Made by a program: the position numbers and the translations under genes. Positions 1-10,258 of a stretch of DNA of 64,000 nt are shown in pieces (within the stretch, counting starts at the first letter, position 1; each line of letters opens with the position of its first letter). This stretch comes from Sthenelais limicola. Its lineage: Eukaryota > Annelida > Polychaeta > Phyllodocida > Sigalionidae. The DNA lies in contig OW804096.1 of assembly GCA_942159475.1 (NCBI GenBank), positions 15,896,906 through 15,960,905 on the forward strand, given 5' to 3'. The notes below the pieces were generated by a model, which saw only the letters and a program-made list of their open reading frames with translations, had not been told where the DNA came from and ran no database searches.

Positions 1-434
1 TACTTTATAGACAAGCTTTGATGTGTGTTATTTCTATAGTTGTTGTATTTTAATTGTAGATTTTCTCTTCCCATTTCTTGCTAATTTGATGGATTCTTGA
101 ATCTCTGTTGTATGCCATTCGGAATTGGTGTAGTTTTCTTCTGTCAATCAGGTTAATCTCACATAGTGTTTGTACACATGTGTTCTTGGCTTTTGTTCAA
201 TAGTCTAATATCTGTCGTCTCAATTCATCTACATTGTATAAATCTTAGAACATAATTCACTAACTGTATATACCTAATCGTCATAACATAATGTCGTTTT
301 TCTTGATTAAGTGGATAAATATGTATTAATTTGGTTAAATTTAATCTTGCTAGGTATGGTTCAATGCACAGGTACATTTATTAATAATAAAACTGGTTTA
401 ATAGTCTAAATACTCTCTGAAGTTCCCATTAATT
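1..434. other. AT-rich stretch, no gene seen
   Basis: No coding region, RNA gene or repeat of other parts of the window was recognised here. Confidence 0.5.
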
Positions 435-1265
435 CTATGTTGTTGCCATTACTTGGTCACTATTCCAGTAGCTGGCTACCTCCCACACAGCTGTAAGTGT
501 AAGCGGTCCAGCCACTGTCGACAAAATCGTTGGCGAGCTAGTCAATAAGAATTTTGTTAAATTTAATGCATCGTCTTTGCACCGACTATCCATTGCTATA
601 GCGGTCCGGCCACTGTTGACAAAATCGTTGGCGATGCATTGGCGATGAGCCAATCGATAAGATTTTTGTTAAATTTATTGCATCGTCTTTGCATCGATTT
701 GTCATCGCTATGCCTTCAGCAATAGCCAGTGATGACTGGCGATGAGTGAGCGATGCAAAAATTGCATCGGTAAGGGTACCGATGAACATCAAACATGTTT
801 GATATTTCCAGTCGATGTAATTTTGCATCGGTGTATTGTCAATGGAGGTAGTGGCCGTGGCGATGAGAAGTCGATGTGAAGTCGATGAGATTACATATGT
901 AAAAGCAAGAAAATTGGTTCTATAGTTGCCGATCTTATTCTGGCTGTCGATGCAAAGACAATGCAGCTACCGATAAGCCTCCCTATCGATGTGCATCGGC
1001 GGCAATTACATTGACTTTGCATCGTCTTTGCATCGACTTGATTTTGTTGACAGTGGTCAGACCCCTTATGACTTTGGCAATAGCCAGCGATGTCAAGTGA
1101 TGAGTGGGCAATGTGAAAATTGCATTGGTAAGGGTAGCTATGAACATCAAACATGTTTGATATCTCCCGGCGATGAGATTTTGCATCGGTGCATTGTCAA
1201 TGGAGGTAATTAGGGATGTGGCAATGCGTTGGCGATGTCTAGTCAATGAGATTGTATAACAGATA
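435..1265. repeat. CGATG/GCATCG word-rich repeat region
   Basis: The words GCATCG and CGATG recur many times in both orientations, often joined as GCATCGTCTTTGCATCG. A roughly 134-bp unit at about 719-852 (starting CAATAGCCAG, with the palindromic core ATCAAACATGTTTGAT) recurs at about 1078-1211. Another unit (GGTC.GGCCACTGT.GACAA) occurs near 510 and 600 and inverted near 1037. The short ORFs on both strands come from the repeats. I take it for an internally duplicated non-autonomous mobile element; its ends were not found. Confidence 0.6.
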
Positions 1266-1316
1266 GATTTCATGATAGATGGGGATCATGGCATTAGAGG
1301 ATTTTCTTTGACGACA

Positions 1317-1369
1317 GGTAGTTCAGGCACCTTTGGATGCAAGTTTGGAGCAAAGATGCCTGAACTACC
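1317..1369. repeat. 53-bp hairpin
   Basis: The arms GGTAGTTCAGGCACCTTTGG and (reverse complement of the right arm) GGTAGTTCAGGCATCTTTGC match at 18 of 20 positions, around a loop of about 13 bases. The pairing does not extend outward. It could be a small foldback remnant or a microRNA-like hairpin; the sequence alone does not decide. Confidence 0.5.
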
Positions 1370-1796
1370 ATAATCATCTTTTTTGTACTACAGCAAGCAA
1401 GGCGGAATATTGAAAATAATGAGGTCAGGAGGTTTAAATATGTACAAGTGTAATGCCGTGCATGCATAAATTCCATATACCATTGGAAATGCAGGTGACC
1501 TTGAGAGTACTGGAATGCATCGCCGCCATTTTGTGTATATCAGGTCAAGACGTAATGGCCGGTAGAGGGAACTGTCCTTCACTGTTCTTTGTTTCCGCAT
1601 TACTCATAGTATAATTCAATTAATTTCATAAACACACCTTTTTGTTGTCATGATCATTTTACTGACATTGGCTGTTTTGTAATTTTCTCCTTGAGTGAAT
1701 CCAAGGGTGATTACACAAGTACCTTGCTGAACATATATACCATTATAGATAGACTTCTGTATCTAATGTTAAATCTAAGAGAAATTATCTGCTTCA

Positions 1797-2144
1797 AATA
1801 GGGGATTTGTATAGCCACCATTTTGAATCTTGATTCGCATGGAATTATGGGACTAATGGTACAGTCTAAAATCTATAGAAAAAATGTTTTGCATGGACTA
1901 TTTATCAATGCTCTAATGTCAATATCCATGTGTTATGCATGTTTCAATGACACAAGTCTCCTTCTTTCCCATCATGCATTTGGTTTTCATAGATCATTTA
2001 TACAAGCTGTGATATTGGTGAAAACATTCTTGCAATTTTTCGATAAAATATTGCCAAATATTTGTATGTCAGATTTCAACAGAATCCATCCCAGCATGCA
2101 CTGCTGTAGTAGACATGCGCAATGAGCCATGCAAATCCCCTATT
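1797..2144. mobile_element. TIR element, family C copy 1
   Basis: It begins AATAGGGGATTTG and ends CAAATCCCCTATT, inverted copies of each other. The interior matches 37297-37646 in reverse orientation and, partly, 40491-40726 and 41404-41961. There is no transposase, so it is non-autonomous. The ORF across it is a by-product. It sits just outside the edge of the duplicated NLR segment. Confidence 0.75.
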
Positions 2145-2529
2145 GAAAACGATCTGGAAATTCAACTATTAAAATCCCACGCATTATCTCATGGATTTGC
2201 TAGAAACAGTATTTATGGTTGCGGGTTTTTTTTGCAAGTTTTATCTTCGAAACTTTTCTCAAAGTAAGGCAGATAGATCGCCCTCATGACAGTTATCCCA
2301 TAGGCGCTCTAATGAAGGAGATGGAAGAAGAAGAGAAAGGAGACAGCCATATTTATTGCTGGTAGGACTCATTTAGCCCGACTATTCATTTTGTCTGAAG
2401 ACATCCTCATAATTATTAAGGATATTCCAACACTACTAATTCCTAGTCTTAAGTTCTCAAGTTGGTAGAAATCCTATCGTAACAAAAGAAGGAAGGAGAT
2501 AGAACAAGCTCATCAGTGTCACAGGAAGT

Positions 2530-2535
2530 TTTATT
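2530..2535 (-). promoter_or_regulatory. Candidate poly(A) signal AATAAA for NLR gene 1
   Basis: AATAAA on the minus strand lies in a segment conserved with block B, where the equivalent signal at 28729-28734 is about 145 bp past the NLR gene 2 stop. Here it lies about 935 bp past the stop because of the inserted segment. Function is inferred from position and conservation. Confidence 0.4.
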
Positions 2536-2564
2536 AGGAACTCTTTGACAACAAGGTGTTGATG

Positions 2565-3375
2565 TAAAGCACTCAATTTGTCCACATAAATTGCATATGT
2601 CATTTCTCTTTGGCTTTTTGTTCTATAAATAGCATCTTTAAATCGGGCAAATTGTTATGATAAACTTAAAAAGATAAACCTTGAAAAAGATAAGTCATTA
2701 CTAATATCAAAAACATCAAAATCACCAAGAATCACCAAGATCAGGCATGTCATTGATGAACTGTTCAAATTTTCACGGGTTGCCACTTGCCAACCTTGAC
2801 CACACTTCCTGTTCTGGTGTTGTCGAAATTTGTCTCAGGCTAAATGTCAATTAATTTTATACTAAAATTAAATCAATATCCACCGTAAACTCCAAGAACC
2901 AATCAAAGAAAAGCTAATTGTGTAAAGCTTTAGCCTCAAAAATGTTTTTCTTCAATGGAATGTTAATGGCAGCAAAACATACAATATCAAAGGAAAATTA
3001 TTAATGGCATTCAGAAAATGGTATATTTGATATTTTTAGCGCAATACAAGCGCAGAGCGATTCTACTGGTTCGCTTGTTTCCTTATGAAATCAATGGTAA
3101 ATCACTTGGTCCGCTCCCATTGCACTCTTAGACCACTATTTAAACTGGCAGGAAGAGTGTCATGTAGTTGCGCTCATATCAAACACAATAGATATGAGCG
3201 CAATGCCCTGCGCTCTTCCAAAGAAGCGCACATAGCAGTTTTTAAGAGCGTATAGAAAGCGCAGTAACCTATTCTATTAGACTGCTCTGGTTTTGCTCTG
3301 ACTTCGCTTGTTAGGCTCTCTTGGAAAATAAAAGAGTGGATGAAGAGCGGACCTAAAGAGCGATCCAGAGGAATT
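2565..3375. mobile_element. Insertion carrying GAGCG-word cluster
   Basis: This segment is absent from the paralogous position in block B, where CTTTGACAACAA runs almost straight into ACTTTAGTTATAA. Its right part (3038-3370) holds about fifteen copies of GAGCG/CGCTC, often as AGAGCGCA, in both orientations, and a hairpin at about 3170-3203 (TGCGCTCATATC with its inverse). No ORF of note and no clear terminal repeats were found. It moves a conserved candidate poly(A) signal away from the NLR gene 1 stop codon. Confidence 0.5.
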
Positions 3376-3470
3376 GTACCTTTAGTTATGAACTGGAGAT
3401 TAAATTGCATATAAACCAAGCTGCAAAATAGCAAAACCCTTGCTAGTAATGGTCACATGCATTGATGTTT

Positions 3471-6400
3471 TTAGCAACAATATTCCAAATCTGGCAGGCT
3501 TGACAATAACAACTTCCTTGACAGGGGCTCGTTATTAGGTACCTTAACTATCTGCTTGGCCTCCAGGGTATAGGAAAGATCATTGTCAGTGTTTCTGTTG
3601 TTTGTACCCTCTGGAATATGAACAGCAATGTATTTCAAATGCTTGGCTCTTTTCAGTCCATCATTGAGGTGTGTCATGCTGACCTGATTCAAGGAGATAT
3701 CTGATAAATCAAGACTGCTGAGTGAAGAAGATGATTTGATGACTCTTGCAAGTGCCAACATCCCCTCTTCACCAATATTATGTGAATGTGCTATATCAAG
3801 ATGTTTGATTGACCTATTGGATTGAATGCACAGGAACAAATCTTGGTAGCCCATATCTGTAATGTTCCTGTCACAAAGTGCCAGTGTCTGAAGTTTGGAA
3901 TTCTTCTGAAGAGCTGTACCAAGGCATTGTATCTGTTTGTCAGTCAACCCACACTCAAGTAATCTCAGGTTTTCAATTTTTCCATCAGTTTTAAGACAAT
4001 GTACAATAGATTCAAAGCATTTCTCTGATATTCTTGTATGCACCAGATCCAACACTTGGAGAGGATTGTCTGGATGACCACAAAGAGATAGAGCACCTTC
4101 AGTAAACGTTACAGAATGAAGTTGGACAGCTCTCAGGCTCTGTGCAAGGTTTTGCAGACATTGAGATAAATTGTGGCCACCTGTCAGATGTGTTTGACAA
4201 ATGTTAAGACGTGTAAGAGAAGAAAATGCCCCAACGGACTGAAATAGTTTTGCTGATGTTGTGATGATAAGTTTACAGCCAGTGCTAATTTTTGTGTCCA
4301 GTTTCTTTAGAGGAAGTATGGCACTGGCAAATTGTTTTATGTTAGTGGCTGATGACTGATTCCATTTGTACTGCATTTTGAACTTTGCACAACAATATGT
4401 GCGAGTGTGGTTTGGGTCCTCATCACACTGTCTATTAATCTCCTTTTCCTGCCGAAGTTCCACAGGAGTAGACATTAAATACAAAATATATGGGGTTTCA
4501 TTGAACACAGCCACAGTTGTCTCATTGAAGTTGGTTGGGTTTTGGCTCAAGTCAATTGATGTTAGATTAGGACAGGAAGCAGCCAGCTGACTGAGGTCTT
4601 GTAGACATGCTGTTGTCATGTTGGGATTGTCACAGAGATGCAGCTCTTGCAAGCTCTTGGAGGCCCTTAGAAATCGTTCAACTTGTGCTATGTCGCTATC
4701 ATTCAATCCAGCTCCATTCAGACTAACTGTTTCCATGGACGCCAAGTGTCTATATGTAAGAATATCTCTAGGTGTTCCGGGGGCTATGCAAGTCATTGAA
4801 AGATTTGACAATGAGGATACCCTATTTTGATGCAGCAAAATCGTGCAAGCTGACATATGTTGGAACCTGTTGAAAAGGGCATTTCCACCCTTGTTGCCAA
4901 TGAAATTAGTGCTCAAATCAATATGCTGCCAATTAGTGTTGGAAGACTTTGATAAAATGTCTGCTGTGATGTCACCGATAAAATTGTCCTTCATGCACAG
5001 CTCATGCAGATGAGAACCTTCTTTGATTCCTGTAAAGAGACCAAGTGTTTCATCATCTTGTATCTGGTTCTTTGACAAGTCCAGTGTCTCAATTGACTTA
5101 TTCTTGGCAAGCATATCACCAATTGCTAAGAGGTGAGTATGATCCAATTCATTTCCTGTAATTCCCAGGTGCTTCACCAATTTATTGTAAGCCAGGAAAT
5201 CGGTGATCATATTTATTGATGCATCATCAAGACGGCAGTTTTCAAGAGAGATTTTGTTCAAGGTGTTGCATGCCTGGCATGTAAACAGTACAGCCTTCAC
5301 ATCAAGTGCTGTCAGGGGAAATGAGACTAGGTGTAACGTTCCTTCCCTAACAACCACCTCTGCAGCCTTTGTGGCAATCTCTTGGGATTGGCTTTCGTGG
5401 GCAATTTGGCAAAGTTGGGTGAGTGGCTGGCGATCGTAAAACATCATTGTGTGTTTCAGAATACTATCAAAGCATTTCAGCAGGATGTCTCTAAGTGAAT
5501 GCCTAGATTCCTGAGTGCTGGCTCTTATTGGGAAGTTTTCCATGAATTCCTTTGGCTTCTCATCAAAGAACATACCAAATGCATAGAGAAGGACCATCAT
5601 CAATGAATCCTCCTGGGAAATATCCTCAAGAGTCTCTTCAATAACAAGGTGATCTATGTCTTTGCATGAAATCAGGTGAATTGCAGCAAGAAGTTCTTGA
5701 GCTGAGAGATGAAAAAACTCAAAGCATTCCCCAGTACATGTAAGGATCCCTGTTCTCATGGCGTTCTCTATATCATCAGCTTTTAAATCCACATCATGAA
5801 GGTCATCTTTAGTGAAAACCAACTTAGCAAGACCACTTTCAGCTCTATGTGTGATAATTCCCCTATATGCTAAATGAGCCAGTTTAGAAAAGAAGAACTT
5901 ATTATCCATTTGGGCAAGGGCATTGTCAGCTTTTCTCATGGTGTAATGGTTGAAGATGTAGCTCTGCAAACGAGTGTAGGTGGATACTTGCTCATCTGTT
6001 ATGTGCGCATTGTCATTGAGAAGTTTTGTCAGCTGAGTGCAGTAATAGGTGACTGAGCAGACTGACATCAGAACTGGGCTTTTAACCAGAAATGATTGGA
6101 TATCTCTGTGTCTTTCATTGTACTTCTTTCTTACATATTCCTTAATATTCCCTTGAGTGAGGCCTAAAATCTCATATAGACCCCAAGATGCAAAGTACCT
6201 TGGAAGACCCTGGAAAGGCCTTGAAGTGCAGAGGAGAGCACATTTTGGAAGTAAAAATCCCCTCAGTAAGCTCAGAATAAGTATTCTCGGTTCTGCCTCT
6301 TCCTTCATACTTTTCACTGAGTTATCTTCATTGATTGTTCCAAGTTCTGTTAGAACTCCAACAATTTCATCAATACCATCCATAGCAATAAGTGTATTTT

Positions 6401-7724
6401 CACCTTCAACGTCCTCAAGCCTTGGAAGTTTTGGCCCATCAATCCTACAAAGATTCTCTGACATTAGGAGTTCTTGTAATGACATTTTGACATTTTTCCG
6501 AAAAAGTATGCGAAGCGGTATGACAAAGAAAAGTTTAATGTCTTTTGCACACCTGCCTAGTGACCATTCCCTGGAGAACCACTGAATTAAGGTTGTTTTG
6601 CCAATACCTGCTCGACCAATAAGGATGTTTGTGTATTTTTCTGATTTACTGTTTGCCTGAGCGAAAATATCTCTAGCCTGAACATGTTTTCCACTGTCTC
6701 CTTCAAGAAATCTTTGATAGTCACTGAAAATGTTGGTGTCACGTTGTTGCAACTCATTCATGAAAGTAGGCAACTTATCCATGAAAGTAGGCTCTTTGTT
6801 TCTCACCAGTCTCAACTGAACAAAATTCTCTTCTAAATCCTGTGGAATATCAGAGTTTGTTTCTGTGGTGTGGATTTTCTTTCGTTTGTATCCCTTAACT
6901 AATGCTTCCCTGAAAGGTTTTATACAGAAATCTTTGTCATCTGCAGAAGGTTTTTCGCCAAAGATCTGCATGAATAATTCTGGGTAAATTCCACCAATTG
7001 CTTTCTTCATCAAATCACATGTATGTGAGTGACCTCCACGAGATTTCCGAACTGCCACATGAACCATTTCAAAAACTTTCTCCTTTCTAGTTGCCTTACT
7101 TGTAATAATATCAATTTCATCTGGACTCAGACCCTCGGATATCAAATCTAGGATGACATCAGGCTCATCTATGTGGTTCAACATCGTTGGTAAATTTTGT
7201 ATGAATTTGTTTGCCAATGAATTACCCTCATTATCATCTTCTGCTGTCTCCATATTTGCAGTTCCATCCTGGGCAAGGAGTGCATCAGTGCTTGGATCAT
7301 TCTTATTTTCTCCTTGAAGTTCCTCAGTCTTTCCTCGATCACTGTCTTTTTCATTTATGTCTTCTGTTGTAATGTTTAATGTCTCTGCCTTTGAACTGGG
7401 ACTAATTACTCCAGCCCTATCCAACAAACGATTATCCTCTTCAGCCAATGATTCACTTAGATCAGATTGATTGGCCAAACCTCCCAGAATAGTAGGCGTA
7501 TCATCTAGAACTGGGCATGCTGTTGTCACACTGTCATTCAATGAGCTGTGGTTGTCTGTCTGTATGAAGTTTTCGCTTTTTGCAGATCCATTGCCGATGC
7601 CAGCTGTACATTTATGGATCGCAAAGATTACATTCTCTACTGTTCCTAGTCTTGATATGATATCCTTGTTCTCTTCTTCAAGCCTATGACATCTAACGCT
7701 AAGTTCTTCAATGGTTTTTTCCAT
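3471..7724 (-). CDS. NLR immune receptor 1 (CARD-like, NACHT, leucine-rich repeats)
   Basis: A 1417-residue protein in one uninterrupted reading frame. Order (numbered from the ATG): short N-terminal coiled-coil-like segment (1-25); acidic low-complexity linker; helical death-fold domain at about 170-256, most like a CARD; NACHT ATPase with Walker A GRAGIGKTT (370-378), Walker B AMDGIDE (447-453) and the TSRP motif (500-503); winged-helix/superhelical region with FHLSAQE (671-677); ribonuclease-inhibitor-type leucine-rich repeats from about 820 to 1395; C-terminus EYCC. I chose the ATG at 7724 because its context (AAACCATGG) is strong and the frame has no ATG before it. NLRs of this layout are cytosolic sensors whose LRRs perceive signals and whose NACHT oligomerises to recruit signalling partners; ligand and pathway are unknown here. 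A paralogue lies at 28879-33099. A CAG at 7728-7726 could be a splice acceptor for an upstream non-coding exon, but the pyrimidine tract is poor. Confidence 0.9.
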   Translation of the reverse strand: MEKTIEELSVRCHRLEEENKDIISRLGTVENVIFAIHKCTAGIGNGSAKSENFIQTDNHSSLNDSVTTACPVLDDTPTILGGLANQSDLSESLAEEDNRLLDRAGVISPSSKAETLNITTEDINEKDSDRGKTEELQGENKNDPSTDALLAQDGTANMETAEDDNEGNSLANKFIQNLPTMLNHIDEPDVILDLISEGLSPDEIDIITSKATRKEKVFEMVHVAVRKSRGGHSHTCDLMKKAIGGIYPELFMQIFGEKPSADDKDFCIKPFREALVKGYKRKKIHTTETNSDIPQDLEENFVQLRLVRNKEPTFMDKLPTFMNELQQRDTNIFSDYQRFLEGDSGKHVQARDIFAQANSKSEKYTNILIGRAGIGKTTLIQWFSREWSLGRCAKDIKLFFVIPLRILFRKNVKMSLQELLMSENLCRIDGPKLPRLEDVEGENTLIAMDGIDEIVGVLTELGTINEDNSVKSMKEEAEPRILILSLLRGFLLPKCALLCTSRPFQGLPRYFASWGLYEILGLTQGNIKEYVRKKYNERHRDIQSFLVKSPVLMSVCSVTYYCTQLTKLLNDNAHITDEQVSTYTRLQSYIFNHYTMRKADNALAQMDNKFFFSKLAHLAYRGIITHRAESGLAKLVFTKDDLHDVDLKADDIENAMRTGILTCTGECFEFFHLSAQELLAAIHLISCKDIDHLVIEETLEDISQEDSLMMVLLYAFGMFFDEKPKEFMENFPIRASTQESRHSLRDILLKCFDSILKHTMMFYDRQPLTQLCQIAHESQSQEIATKAAEVVVREGTLHLVSFPLTALDVKAVLFTCQACNTLNKISLENCRLDDASINMITDFLAYNKLVKHLGITGNELDHTHLLAIGDMLAKNKSIETLDLSKNQIQDDETLGLFTGIKEGSHLHELCMKDNFIGDITADILSKSSNTNWQHIDLSTNFIGNKGGNALFNRFQHMSACTILLHQNRVSSLSNLSMTCIAPGTPRDILTYRHLASMETVSLNGAGLNDSDIAQVERFLRASKSLQELHLCDNPNMTTACLQDLSQLAASCPNLTSIDLSQNPTNFNETTVAVFNETPYILYLMSTPVELRQEKEINRQCDEDPNHTRTYCCAKFKMQYKWNQSSATNIKQFASAILPLKKLDTKISTGCKLIITTSAKLFQSVGAFSSLTRLNICQTHLTGGHNLSQCLQNLAQSLRAVQLHSVTFTEGALSLCGHPDNPLQVLDLVHTRISEKCFESIVHCLKTDGKIENLRLLECGLTDKQIQCLGTALQKNSKLQTLALCDRNITDMGYQDLFLCIQSNRSIKHLDIAHSHNIGEEGMLALARVIKSSSSLSSLDLSDISLNQVSMTHLNDGLKRAKHLKYIAVHIPEGTNNRNTDNDLSYTLEAKQIVKVPNNEPLSRKLLLSSLPDLEYCC

Positions 7725-8019
7725 GGTTTCTGACAATGGATTTTACAATCACCAAAAAATCTCTTCTCATTATGTTGCTATGTCTAAGGGATGTTTGTAA
7801 AATGGTAGCTGAGTCGTCAGTCATTCATCTGAAACAGTGACAATTTAAAACTGTATACCAATCATCACAAAACAAAAACAAGAAGTAACTGGTCATTTCC
7901 ATATTTTTACACCTGGGGTCCTATTACGCTGTATATGAATGAATTAGTACATTTTATTTATTTCTATCATATTGTTCTATTTTGCACATTAGATAATGAA
8001 ATGAGGTGAGGGAACACAA

Positions 8020-8430
8020 CTTGTGATTTGTTCCAGGGAAATGAGTCATAAGTTGCATAAATGATATTTTTCAAAGTGTTTATTTGATAAGATCACTTTA
8101 TTAGAATGTTCTGATTCTTGCAGAGCCTATCAATTATAGTTACATCACAACTGATATATCAAATTTCAGGACAATGTATGTAATTTATTCTTTCGATTTA
8201 AAGGTCCTCATGTGGAGTATTTTTAGTTACTTTACTGGTTATTGCCCACCAGAAATATTGCAAAAAAAATTTCAAAAATAAAAATGTCAAACTTAAAATC
8301 TGGAAATACCTATAAGAGTATTAGACTGTTTACTATCATTAGAATCAGCTTGATCTGATCTTCTGAAACAATTATAATGATATCTCAAAATCCATTTTTT
8401 GTGACTTTTGACTCATTTTCCTGAAACAGG
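8020..8430 (+). mobile_element. TIR element, family B copy 1
   Basis: The ends GGGAAATGAGTCA and (inverted) TGACTCATTTTCCTG bound about 400 bp that match family B elsewhere, for example at 10880 and 35471. The interior includes GGAGTAT..TTAGTTACTTTACTGG and GTTTACTATCATTAGAATC. It is non-coding and presumably mobilised by a transposase encoded elsewhere. It lies about 300 bp upstream of the NLR gene 1 start. Confidence 0.75.
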
Positions 8431-8515
8431 TCACATTTTCAGCCCATTTACCTGAAAAATTCTGAAATTTCAAGCCACAAAATTAATGCTCTTTTTTAAC
8501 TTTTTTTTAACCTTA

Positions 8516-8625
8516 AGGCCATTGTCCACTAAGCCGATTCTCATGTAATTCTGATGGAATTTAGTGGAATAAGATCACTCCGCAGTGCAAAATCGCATGA
8601 TAATCGACTTAGTGGACTAGGGCCT
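8516..8625. mobile_element. Short MITE with AGGCC termini
   Basis: The 110-bp foldback has arms AGGCCATTGTCCACTAAGCC and (reverse complement of the right end) AGGCCCTAGTCCACTAAGTC. Both flanks carry TA, consistent with a TA target duplication. No coding capacity. Confidence 0.7.
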
Positions 8626-8908
8626 TATCATTTTTAAAGAAAATTAGATGGCATGATTCATATTATGTTTGGGGTAGCCTTTTGTTGCCTCACAGGGAGA
8701 CTCTTTATTAAAGAGCAATTTAGATGTCACTTATTCAAGTGATCAATGTAATATCTGACTAAAATGATGAAATGTATGCTATTCAATACAAAGCTAACAC
8801 TTAAAATGGAAAAGATTTCCTCATTTTGAAACTAGAAGATACATATCACTGAGGGGAGGTGGGAAGGCTCTTTGTTAACTTGTTAATGGGGACATTATTT
8901 CTGGCCCC

Positions 8909-9082
8909 AGAATCAACAATGACTGGAAGAAAGATGCTACCTCCCGGTCCTGCTTAGCAAAAGCCAGTGCTGTGTGGAATGATCTACCTCTGGAGCTTAG
9001 AAACATAGTGGACCTTGCTGATTTCAAAAATAAGATAAAAGAAAAGTCGTGGATTGAGTTCAGAGAGAATGGGGAAGTTTAG
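8909..9082 (+). pseudogene. Fragment of LINE reverse-transcriptase ORF, C-terminal end
   Basis: The frame 8909-9082 reads through WNDLPLELRNIVDLADFKNK to a stop codon. This matches the characteristic C-terminal tail of non-LTR retrotransposon polyproteins (a W-N-x-L-P-x-x-L-R-x-x-x-x-x-x-x-F-K pattern). No catalytic RT motifs are present upstream, so it is a 5'-truncated dead copy. Confidence 0.65.
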
Positions 9083-10170
9083 AAATGTTACTAGGAGTAT
9101 TTTGTGGACCCAGACCCGAACCAGTTTTTAATCATTTTATGTTATGAGAAAAATATATAAAAATTGTTCTGTTCGATTTTACTGATATGTTCATCGAGAT
9201 CTTAAGGTAGCTGATACCCTTAAGGTAGCTGAGTAGCTGAGTATAGTAAATAGTAGTTTGACTAGTATTATCAGGTGGCAATATAATATAAGTAAAGGAG
9301 AGTTGCTGTTGATATTTAACGGTAGGGTGAGCCTCTGGTGTATGTAAGGCCGGTTGAGCCATAGAGTCTTCGATGCTTGTATGTTGTCCAGAAATTTTAC
9401 CCGCTAGTACTTTTGCTTGCTGTACTTACTTTATTGTCTGTATTTGTTCTTATAGTTGTCGTTTTTCTCACTTTAAATGACTGCCCACCACCCCGCCCTG
9501 CTTCCCCCACTCTCTCTGCCTTGTTAATGTTTGTGTATAAGACCTGCTCCCCACGGTAGTGGCAGCTAGCCACTACCGTGGTTGGAGCAGGGAGGGAACC
9601 ACTACTGTGGTTGGAGCAGGGAGGGCTCGCGCAGGCAGAGACACAAGTACACACAAGTGTGTGCTACTGGAGTAGGTCCAAGAGCAGAGGAGGTCTGAAA
9701 GGGATGGGATATGGAACACTCTTTATATTTAAAATTGCTACTTTCCTGTACCATATTATACATAAGTCGTCCCCTAAAAAGGCATCAGGAGGAACACAAC
9801 TTGCCTTACAGACAATGTAATGGTGGCGATACATACATGGGAATACATAGAAAACAAGGCCATACGTACAGGTCTTACAATATAGAGAAAAGACGCTGAT
9901 TATTTGGGCAACGAAAGGGGGTGTTGAGAGGGGCTGATTCGCCCTCTAGAGGGCGTGTCGGTTGCTCAGGAGTCCAGGGAGGGGCGGCTGCTAGTCGGCA
10001 CCTTGCGAATGTTTAGGCCGTTTTTGTATTATTGTTTGCACAGGTTAAAGCATTAGATGGATATTTCTTTTCTCCTGCCTTTCCCATCACCACAAACCAT
10101 CAAACCCACCTGCCATCCCTGTCGCGTAGAATGACATAGCATCTACGCAACCCTGAGGTAAAAAAAAAAA
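9083..10170. other. Gene-free stretch with short palindromic repeats
   Basis: At 9544-9635 the phrase CCACTACCGTGGTTGGAGCA occurs with a close copy and an inverted partner (CCACGGTAGTGG), giving a strong local hairpin. Small ORFs here have no recognisable domain. 9900-10010 is locally GC-rich. No gene is supported. Confidence 0.45.
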
Positions 10171-10179
10171 ATCATATGT

Positions 10180-10258
10180 GACCCAGACGAGGCTCGAACT
10201 TCCAATCCCCGACTCCAGAGGTGTATGCTCTACCGACTAAGCTATCAGCCGTGGTTGG
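10180..10258 (-). mobile_element. tRNA-derived SINE / tRNA pseudogene
   Basis: On the minus strand there is an RNA polymerase III A box, TAGCTTAGTCGGTAGAGC, and a B box, AGTTCGAGCCTC, at tRNA-like spacing. The anticodon and T stems do not pair cleanly, so I do not call a functional tRNA. A tract of 12 A on the plus strand (T on the minus) follows the tRNA-like part. Confidence 0.55.

Larger units (their letters stand above)
2145..7679. repeat. Segmental duplication, block A (with NLR gene 1)
   Basis: This stretch aligns in the same orientation with 27263-33080. Matches cover the NLR coding region, the flank just past its stop codon, and islands near 2145-2210, 2290-2440 and 2440-2560. Blocks A and B differ by insertions: the word-rich stretch at about 2565-3375 is only in A, while a solo LTR and a TIR element are only in B. 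On the 5' side homology stops abruptly inside the NLR coding region at about 7679. Confidence 0.85.

Noticed and set aside
1823..2125. 100-residue ORF as a gene
   Set aside because: Lies inside family C; a partly similar ORF occurs in the copy at 37316-37522, so it reflects the repeat.
6157..6585. 142-residue plus-strand ORF
   Set aside because: Antisense shadow of NLR gene 1; the same shadow occurs at 31583-31882 in gene 2.
10180..10258. Functional tRNA gene on the minus strand
   Set aside because: Promoter boxes are present but stems do not pair well; kept as SINE/pseudogene.
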